A DNA stretch of 7,875 nucleotides from a bacterium (lineage in GTDB: Bacteria > Zhuqueibacterota > Zhuqueibacteria > Thermofontimicrobiales > Thermofontimicrobiaceae), in NCBI GenBank assembly GCA_011046315.1, contig DSAU01000115.1:1-7875 (forward strand), written 5' to 3'. This document shows positions 1-5,855 of the stretch, piece after piece. The notes below the pieces were generated by a model. The model did no database searches and was not told the DNA's origin. It saw only the letters and a list, made by a program, of their open reading frames with translations. The translations under genes were made by a program, and so were the position numbers. Every line of letters starts with the position of its first letter. Position 1 is the first letter of the stretch.

Positions 1-130
1 AGATATAACTCGTTATTCAATTCAAAAATATAATGGATTAGCAAACTCTAAAACTCAATAATTCCTTTGAATTTTATCAGAGCAGTGATTAGCTCAAGTG
101 ATGATTAAAAAAATCATGCTAATGCAACTT

Positions 131-159
131 TTTACAGTTTAAGAAAATAGTGATACAAA
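131..159 (+). promoter_or_regulatory. Possible sigma70-like promoter for the 180-3979 gene set
   Basis: TTTACA at 131-136 (5/6 to TTGACA) and TACAAA at 154-159 (4/6 to TATAAT) are separated by 17 nt. The region from 1 to 179 is AT-rich and has no gene of its own. The predicted start of transcription would fall near 166, giving a very short leader that barely includes the GGGG ribosome-site candidate at 167-170. Such matches arise often by chance in AT-rich DNA, and the host's sigma-factor consensus is unknown. Confidence 0.3.
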
Positions 160-179
160 TCAAATCGGGGTAATTAAAA

Positions 180-2081
180 GTGGCTACTGAAAATATGATT
201 TTTAGCATCGAGTTCGGCAAGCACTCGGCAGTGGGTGTTGAAAAACGTCAAGATGAAAACGCCGTGGGCTATTACCTACCATCGGAACCCAAAGTTCTGA
301 ATGAACGGGGTCAGCTTTTTATGGTCGCGGATGGCGTCGGTGAGGCGAACGATGGGGACGTGGTCAGCAATCTGGCGATTGAGACCATGATCCGCAATTA
401 TTATGAATCGCACTGGAGCGGAAGCCATGAACAGATGTTGGAACAGTCGTTAAAAAAGACCAACCAGACGATTCGGGAAGCGAATATCAACAAGGGAAAC
501 GAGACCTATTATTTTTGTTCATTATGCTGCGCCTTGATTTATGAGAATACTTTATTCGTTGCCATTGTCGGCGATTGTCCGGCATTTTTATTGAGTAGCC
601 GTGGCTTGCAGTACTTAACGTCAACCTCAACCAGGCAGGATGAACAGCCGGGAACACAATTGGTCGTGCCGGCTGAACCGGCCGCGCAACGCCTCGGCTT
701 CCACGATTCTGTTACCGTTCACATTATTCAGCGACAAATCCAGATTAAGGATGTCATCTTCCTGTCCACTTCCAACATTTTGGAAGCGTTAACCGAAGAT
801 GAAATTGCGGATTTGATCAGCACCTCAGAACCGATGCAGGCTTGTGAGAATCTGGTTTCTCAAACCGTGCAATATGATCCTTCAGAGGACGCCGCAGCGA
901 TTGTGATTCGGATTAAAGGAATTAAAAGGGTTCCTGCCGAGGAATCAGACATATCACCCCAGCCAGCAGCACCAGACCGAGAGCAAGAGCCTCAGGAACG
1001 GCAAATTGTCATCAAAGGGGTGCGTTACCGCGAAGCCTGGGAAAAAGAGGGATTATCGGATCGCGATCGAGAAAGTGTGGACAAATTCGAACTGGACCGG
1101 GAATTGTACCGCCGCGTCCATAAACGGGCGACGCAGCAAGAGAAGCCCAAATTACCACTGTCGAAAATCCTGGCAACTGCGCTGGCAATCATTATCGTCC
1201 TCGCCGCCATATATGCAATCTACACTTACAGCGCCCGCTTTATAACCCAATTGAAGCAACAGCGCCCGGCTCAAACCATTACCGCAGATTCAATCTCCAG
1301 AGCGGCCCAAGCCGATTCACTAATGATATCGACTGAAAAGGACACGCTAATGGGCGAACCAACACCACCGGTCGTTCAATCCGTCGAAAGCGTACCAATC
1401 ACGACAGAACCGTCAGAAGCACAAGTTGAGCCTGATCAAGCCATTACCAGCGACACGCCGACACCGACATTCCGGGTGGTGATTGTGGACGGATCCGGAA
1501 AAAACATTCAGTTGAAACCATTTATCGACGACATCAGCAAAAATGCCAGCACAGGCTCAATCACACGGCTGAAATCCATTTACCGAATTCAGCAATCGAA
1601 AATTCTCTGGCGTAAAAGCGATGACGTCCACAAACTGGATATAATCACCGCTGTCTTGCTGCAACATCAAAATCTTTTCAGTAAACAATTCAACACCAAA
1701 GTTGCAACTTATCCGCTGGATTTTACGCTGGTATTGGGCGCTGACTTCAAAATGCCGGCGCTCCGCGATCAGTATGGTGATATTTCGGACAGCTCAAATG
1801 ATTATTACATCGAAATTTTAAACGGCACCAGGACCAGCGGTCTTGCGAGGAAACTCTCCAATCTATTGCATAACCAAAAATTCGACGAAAAACGTTTACA
1901 GGTGGTCGATTATCGGAACGCTGACCAACAAAATTATCCGAATTCATTTATTAAATGTGAAGCTGACAAAAACGAGATCGCCGCGAATCTCGCCCGAAGT
2001 TTCAATCTGCCATCAACTATTGTAAATCGTCAGCTATTCGACATTAAAATTATTATCGGAACCGATGTAAAAGTTAAATAA
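180..2081 (+). CDS. Membrane protein: degenerate PP2C-like domain, one TM helix, periplasmic LytR_C-type domains
   Basis: The 633-residue product starts at GTG 180. A TAA at 171-173 blocks any earlier start, and GGGG at 167-170 is 9 nt upstream; ATG 195 is the alternative but has no such site. Residues about 10-245 resemble a PP2C Ser/Thr phosphatase: the ADGVG motif has D51 and the VGD motif has D132. Other motifs are broken: RxxNED reads R23-Q-D-E-N27, the GTT region reads C113-S-L, SDG reads T197-S-N199, and terminal DNxT reads D237-A-A-A. It may therefore be a pseudophosphatase. A charged linker leads to one TM helix (about 330-348), then a Pro/Thr/Ser/Glu-rich stretch. Residues 542-629 match LytR_C (EILNGT near the start, FDIKIIIGTD at the end), and 431-523 looks like a second, diverged copy. 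LytR_C occurs in cell-wall ligase-type proteins. The gene lies 31 nt before the muramidase gene. The domain calls are fairly firm; the role is unknown. Confidence 0.88.
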   Translation: MATENMIFSIEFGKHSAVGVEKRQDENAVGYYLPSEPKVLNERGQLFMVADGVGEANDGDVVSNLAIETMIRNYYESHWSGSHEQMLEQSLKKTNQTIREANINKGNETYYFCSLCCALIYENTLFVAIVGDCPAFLLSSRGLQYLTSTSTRQDEQPGTQLVVPAEPAAQRLGFHDSVTVHIIQRQIQIKDVIFLSTSNILEALTEDEIADLISTSEPMQACENLVSQTVQYDPSEDAAAIVIRIKGIKRVPAEESDISPQPAAPDREQEPQERQIVIKGVRYREAWEKEGLSDRDRESVDKFELDRELYRRVHKRATQQEKPKLPLSKILATALAIIIVLAAIYAIYTYSARFITQLKQQRPAQTITADSISRAAQADSLMISTEKDTLMGEPTPPVVQSVESVPITTEPSEAQVEPDQAITSDTPTPTFRVVIVDGSGKNIQLKPFIDDISKNASTGSITRLKSIYRIQQSKILWRKSDDVHKLDIITAVLLQHQNLFSKQFNTKVATYPLDFTLVLGADFKMPALRDQYGDISDSSNDYYIEILNGTRTSGLARKLSNLLHNQKFDEKRLQVVDYRNADQQNYPNSFIKCEADKNEIAANLARSFNLPSTIVNRQLFDIKIIIGTDVKVK

Positions 2082-2104
2082 CGAACTGCTCCCAAAAATA
2101 ATTT

Positions 2105-2109
2105 AAAGG
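2105..2109 (+). promoter_or_regulatory. Ribosome binding site AAAGG deciding the muramidase start
   Basis: AAAGG lies 3 nt before ATG 2113 and 6 nt before the adjoining in-frame ATG 2116. The spacing favours the second ATG as the true start; the proteins differ by one Met. Confidence 0.5.
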
Positions 2110-2112
2110 TCA

Positions 2113-3399
2113 ATGATGAAATCCGTAAACAAGCTAACAATAAAAGTGATGCTATTGTTTTCAGCGGTGTTAATCTTAAATCTGATCTGTAATTGCGGTT
2201 CCGCTGATATAAAAACTTCGGCTAAGGTCAGCCTCGGAATTGATATCTTATTGGATGAACATCTCGATTTAATTCAGGGGAAAAGAGTCGGTATTATCAC
2301 CAATCAGACCGGGGTAAATTCTGATGGCAAACACATCATCGACCTTGTTTTCGAGGCGCCTGAGGTGGAATTGACTGCGTTATACGGTCCGGAACATGGG
2401 CTCCGCGGAGATGTCGAAGGCGGTCTAACCATCAGTCATCTTGTGGATCCGAAAACCGGGGTTCCGATTTACAGCATCTACGGCAAAACTAAAAAGCCAA
2501 CGCCGGATATGCTGCAAAATGTTGATGTTTTAATTTTTGACATTCAAGACGTTGGCGCGCGTTTTTACACCTATATCAGCACCATGTCTTTGTGTATGGA
2601 AGCGGCAGCGGAAAATCAAATTTCTTTTATCGTACTCGACCGGCCCAACCCAATTACCGGAACCCTCCTTGAAGGTCCGGTGTTAGCGCCTGAATATCAA
2701 TCATTCGTTGGCATACATCCCATTGCGTTGCGCCACGGGATGACCGTAGGCGAACTGGCTCTGATGTTCAACAAAGAACGATGGCTGGCGAACGGGATTC
2801 AAGTGGAATTGCACATTGTTAAAATGAAAAATTGGCGCCGTGATAGCTGGTACGGCGAGCTTGGACTCGAATGGATCAAACCTTCGCCCAATATGCCGTC
2901 CGCCACCACGGCTTTGCTCTATCCGGGAATGGGATTGCTGGAAAGCTGCAACGTATCCGAAGGGCGGGGAACCGCTGCCCCGTTTATTCAAATCGGCGCC
3001 CCCTGGCTGGATCATGTCCGGCTTAAACAATTGTTGGACAACGCCGGCGTAGCGGGTATTCAAATCGATACCGTTCGATTTGTTCCGGTGGACATGCCCG
3101 GCGCAGCCATGAATCCAAAGTTTAAGGGCGAAACCTGCCTGGGATTAAAGTTGACAGTGACTGAACCGCATCAATTCCAATCGGTTGCATTTGGCATCCA
3201 TTTGATAAGCACGATCAAACAACTGCACCCTGAACATTTTAAATGGCGTTCGCCGCGTAGCCCGCTGATCATGTTCGGAAATGACTATACTCCTGCAGCC
3301 ATTGATGCAGGAGAGCCGCCGGATAGCATTGTCCGGTCCTGGCAACCTGAATTAAACCAATTCGAAAAAATTCGAGCAGGATACCTGCTTTATGAATGA
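2113..3399 (+). CDS. namZ: Exported exo-beta-N-acetylmuramidase, NamZ / DUF1343 family (GH171)
   Basis: The 428-residue product matches the NamZ (DUF1343, YbbC) family along its whole length. Characterised members release MurNAc from the non-reducing ends of peptidoglycan fragments and act in wall recycling. Family motifs appear in order: GKRVGIITNQTG near 56-67, YGPEHG at 91-96, FDIQDVGARFYTY at 142-154, DRPNPITG at 176-183, WIKPSPNMP at 254-262 and ESCNVSEGRGT at 277-287. The N-terminal half is the expected Rossmann-like domain. An N-terminal signal has lysines followed by a hydrophobic core at about 13-26. Two Cys follow, in L-I-C-N-C; neither makes a good lipobox, so it is either a lipoprotein with an atypical box or a secreted periplasmic protein. 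It follows the PP2C/LytR_C gene by 31 nt and overlaps the methyltransferase gene by 8 nt. The family call is firm; the exact substrate here is inferred from the family. Confidence 0.93.
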   Translation: MMKSVNKLTIKVMLLFSAVLILNLICNCGSADIKTSAKVSLGIDILLDEHLDLIQGKRVGIITNQTGVNSDGKHIIDLVFEAPEVELTALYGPEHGLRGDVEGGLTISHLVDPKTGVPIYSIYGKTKKPTPDMLQNVDVLIFDIQDVGARFYTYISTMSLCMEAAAENQISFIVLDRPNPITGTLLEGPVLAPEYQSFVGIHPIALRHGMTVGELALMFNKERWLANGIQVELHIVKMKNWRRDSWYGELGLEWIKPSPNMPSATTALLYPGMGLLESCNVSEGRGTAAPFIQIGAPWLDHVRLKQLLDNAGVAGIQIDTVRFVPVDMPGAAMNPKFKGETCLGLKLTVTEPHQFQSVAFGIHLISTIKQLHPEHFKWRSPRSPLIMFGNDYTPAAIDAGEPPDSIVRSWQPELNQFEKIRAGYLLYE

Positions 3400-3979
3400 A
3401 TTATATTGGAAATCAAAAAAAACTCTTTATGAACGATTTCGGCATCGGGCGCCATTTCAAAAAATATTAGAGAGAGAAAACGAAAACCTATTGCGCTTAC
3501 TGAAACAGACTCATCATTGTGATAAAGCTGTAGTTGATCTCGGTGTGGGAATCGGAAATGTTATCCAATTTTTGCCGGACGCAAAAACGCTAATTGGAAT
3601 TGATTATACCGATAGCATGATTAAATCAACACGGGAAAATTTTCCGCATTGCAAACTTATTTTGGCGGATGTAATGCACATACCGCTGAGTTCAAATTCA
3701 GTGGATTTGATTACCGCAGTCGGTCTCACTGAATATTTAAAGGACATCATTCCGCTGGCTAAAGAGGTGTGCCGGGTTTTGAAACCAGGGGGATTCCTGA
3801 TCATAACATTTTCACCAAAAAACATCCTTACCCGGTTGCGAGTATTATTGGGGCGTCCGGTTTATTCGCGAAAACCTGAGCAGATGATCAGTGTGGCAAA
3901 GTTTTGCGGATTTGAAATTGTAGACGAGCTGCAATCTCTGATGCAGCATCAGGCGCTATTTGCAAAAACGACCGATTGA
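3392..3979 (+). CDS. Class I SAM-dependent methyltransferase, small, UbiE/BioC-like fold
   Basis: The 195-residue soluble protein carries the motifs of the Methyltransf_11-type fold. Motif I is VVDLGVGIGN at 47-56 (SAM-binding Gly-rich loop). An acidic residue ends strand 2 in IGIDYTDSMI (D71), D93 lies in the LADVMHIPL motif II region, and VCRVLKPGGFLIITF is the post-motif III segment. No signal peptide or membrane helix is visible. It is slightly shorter than usual, with little C-terminal cap, so the acceptor cannot be read from sequence. Its ATG lies inside the end of the muramidase gene (8-nt overlap), with GCAGG about 11 nt upstream, which suggests translational coupling. The tight linkage hints at a substrate related to the envelope or wall sugars, but this is inference from position only. 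The fold is confident; the substrate is unknown. Confidence 0.88.
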   Translation: MNELYWKSKKTLYERFRHRAPFQKILERENENLLRLLKQTHHCDKAVVDLGVGIGNVIQFLPDAKTLIGIDYTDSMIKSTRENFPHCKLILADVMHIPLSSNSVDLITAVGLTEYLKDIIPLAKEVCRVLKPGGFLIITFSPKNILTRLRVLLGRPVYSRKPEQMISVAKFCGFEIVDELQSLMQHQALFAKTTD

Positions 3980-4197
3980 TCCAAATTATTTTTTAGCAAA
4001 TTTAATAACCGCTGATCCGTTTTTACATGAAAGACACTTGCTTTGATTTGACGAATTCAAAATCTATCTCAACAATTTTATGCGTCCCGGAAACAGCGTG
4101 TCCATGAACCTTAAATTTTATTAATCTTGATGTCATTGCGATCCCGCTTCAGCGCATTGGCGTCAACTTAAGGCTATTTATTGATAATTTTTGAAAT
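3980..4197. other. Gene-free stretch before the inverted-repeat element
   Basis: Together with the repeat at 4198-4353 this makes a 404-nt gap between genes. I find no convincing coding frame, RNA gene or strong terminator in it. An imperfect inverted repeat (ATTTGC at 3958-3963 with GCAAAT at 3996-4001, plus adjoining A/T runs) straddles the methyltransferase stop codon and could be a weak terminator. The stretch 4131-4172 starts TGTCATTGCGA, which resembles a common dispersed bacterial repeat and may be a remnant of one. Confidence 0.4.
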
Positions 4198-4353
4198 GGG
4201 AATGTATCAAAAGTATTTTTTTAACCACCAAGGACACAAAGCAGGCACAAAGTACACAAAGACTAACTTATTAATAAATATATCTTTGTGCCCTTTGTGA
4301 AACCTTGGTGAGCTTTATGGTTTTATTGAATTCCTGACTTTTGATACAGCCCC
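4198..4353. repeat. MITE-like palindromic element with 17-bp terminal inverted repeats
   Basis: The left end GGGAATGTATCAAAAGT (4198-4214) and the right end (4337-4353, reverse complement GGGGCTGTATCAAAAGT) agree at 15 of 17 positions. Inside lies a second inverted repeat: CACCAAGG at 4226-4233 faces CCTTGGTG at 4303-4310. Three CACAAAG units (4235-4241, 4246-4252, 4255-4261) face two CTTTGTG units (4284-4290, 4293-4299). The centre holds a perfect 10-bp palindrome, TTATTAATAA, at 4268-4277. The 156 bp has no coding capacity, so it would be a non-autonomous element moved by a transposase elsewhere, or a REP-like repeat. I see no clear target-site duplication. As RNA it could fold into a long imperfect hairpin. 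It sits 30 nt before the next start codon and may affect expression of that gene. Confidence 0.65.
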
Positions 4354-4383
4354 TAAACTATGGACATTTAGCATTGTCAGAAT

Positions 4384-5811
4384 ATGAATGATATTCAAAC
4401 ATCCCCGCTGCCGCGATTTACGTACGTGAATGAGATTGCGACCCAATCAGGGATCAAGAAAAAAATCCCCAAAACCAGTCTCGAACGTCTGATCTACAAT
4501 TCTGAACATCTCTATGAAATCCTCTCTGACAACAAAAAACTGAAGTCGCTGCGCTTTGAAGAACTGGAGCTGCTGCGCGATATTCGTGATCTGGTGGAAA
4601 GTGAGCAGCAAAAATTTGAAAAAATAAAACATCCCGACGCCTATCGCCGCGAGCTGCGCGCTGCCATTCTGCCTGGCTATATCACTCCTGATTTAATAAA
4701 AAATGTTGAAGAAAAACTGCTGGCGGAGCTATTGAACACCCAGCTAAAATCAGAGCAAGACGCTTTGATGACTGCCCTGGTATTCCTGCAGTCGCACACC
4801 GACCTCCATTTGCCGGTGGAGGATAATCCGCTCTGGGAGACGATTTTTAATCTGTCGCTCAAAGACGGATTGAAATTTGTGGATTCGCTTACAGTTCTGC
4901 TGGAAGGAATCGACAGTCTGAAACTCAACGATCCGGATCAACTGACCCGCGATCCCATTATACTGCAAAAAACCAAACAAATTTGTCAGTGGGCTGTGTT
5001 TTGGCGGCGGCTCATAGAATATCAAGCAATTTTGCCGTTTGAAGGCGCTATTTCAGCGGTGCTTCGAGGCGAAATTTTGATTGAACTCTATTTTGATGAG
5101 CTGGTGCACCTGCCATATTCACTCTATCAATTATTTAGTGACGAAATGAACCGGGCTGATTTTCTTTCTGAATCGATTCCTGATGGCGATAAAGAAAAAC
5201 TGACGGAGAAACTGACACAAGCTATTCAGCGATGTGCTGAAAAGGATCTACCATTCATCCTGCCAGAGCTGATTAAACGCATCGAAAAAATAACAAATAA
5301 ACAGGCACGGGGTGAGCTGAAAGACCAGCTCCAGCAGGCGCTGAATCAATTGCGGGCTGAGGATCAGGTTGCCAATAATTTTTTTCTGGTCATGTTGATT
5401 GCAGCCAAGATTAGCATGAAACGATACTGGGAAAACCGCCGCGACCGGTTTTTTTTCTTCACAATTCTCAAAAACCCACTTGATGCCAAAAATTATTTTG
5501 ACTATGGAAATATCCTGCTGCGGTTGAAAAAGAACCGGGTTGCTGAACAATTGTTCCACTGTGCCATTGAAATTAATCCTGATGCATTCTGGGGTTACTG
5601 GGGATTGGGATTGTTTTATCTCAAAAAAAACAAGATCATTCCGGCAGATGAATACTTGCGCATCGCACTCAACAAGGCCCAAAAAATCGCCATCCGCCAG
5701 CCGCAAAAATTCCACCGGGAAATGTTTCTGATTAAAGAGGATTTAAAAAAACTGGGCAGAAAAAAAATTCGTCAACAGACAAAAACACAGGTACAAATTG
5801 AATTGTTTTAG
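4384..5811 (+). CDS. Soluble helical protein with two C-terminal TPRs, function unknown
   Basis: The 475-residue product starts at ATG 4384. A TAG at 4369-4371 rules out a longer form, and no good Shine-Dalgarno site is visible. The protein is rich in Leu, Lys, Glu and Gln, has no signal peptide or membrane helix, and appears mainly alpha-helical, so it is probably cytoplasmic. Two TPRs are clear near the C-terminus. Repeat 1 is about 367-400 (YGN..LRLKK...AE.LF..AIEINPD) and repeat 2 is about 401-434 (WGYWGLGLFYLKKNK...ADEYLRIAL). The end is a basic tail with KKLGRKKIRQQ. Residues 1-360 match no family I can name; I see no catalytic motif there. The TPRs suggest a protein-binding adaptor. 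It stands alone on its strand behind the repeat element and converges on the adenylate cyclase gene. Confidence 0.82.
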   Translation: MNDIQTSPLPRFTYVNEIATQSGIKKKIPKTSLERLIYNSEHLYEILSDNKKLKSLRFEELELLRDIRDLVESEQQKFEKIKHPDAYRRELRAAILPGYITPDLIKNVEEKLLAELLNTQLKSEQDALMTALVFLQSHTDLHLPVEDNPLWETIFNLSLKDGLKFVDSLTVLLEGIDSLKLNDPDQLTRDPIILQKTKQICQWAVFWRRLIEYQAILPFEGAISAVLRGEILIELYFDELVHLPYSLYQLFSDEMNRADFLSESIPDGDKEKLTEKLTQAIQRCAEKDLPFILPELIKRIEKITNKQARGELKDQLQQALNQLRAEDQVANNFFLVMLIAAKISMKRYWENRRDRFFFFTILKNPLDAKNYFDYGNILLRLKKNRVAEQLFHCAIEINPDAFWGYWGLGLFYLKKNKIIPADEYLRIALNKAQKIAIRQPQKFHREMFLIKEDLKKLGRKKIRQQTKTQVQIELF

Positions 5812-5855
5812 CGGATAACTATTGTTGCAACTTGTGTTTCAGCGATTGATCATCT

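Noticed and set aside
101..117. ATGATT / AATCAT inverted repeat around an A run, as a terminator or operator
   Set aside because: Only 6 AT-rich pairs with a 5-nt loop and no U tract after it; expected by chance in this AT-rich leader.
2701..3063. 120-residue reverse-strand frame inside the muramidase gene
   Set aside because: It lies wholly within a well-conserved family gene and its translation resembles no known protein; it is an antisense shadow.
3392..3979. Specific naming of the methyltransferase as UbiE or BioC
   Set aside because: Only the general SAM-binding motifs are visible; nothing in sequence or context supports quinone or biotin synthesis.
4198..4353. CRISPR-like array made of the CACAAAG units
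   Set aside because: The units are 7 bp, irregularly spaced by 2-4 bp and arranged as a palindrome, with no spacers and no cas genes nearby.
5248..5715. 155-residue reverse-strand frame inside the TPR gene
   Set aside because: The forward frame contains clear TPR motifs over the same bases, and the reverse product shows no domain or ribosome site.
5812..5855. Bidirectional terminator between the convergent genes
   Set aside because: Only the short palindrome GTTGCAAC (5824-5831) is present; there is no stable GC-rich stem or T tract.
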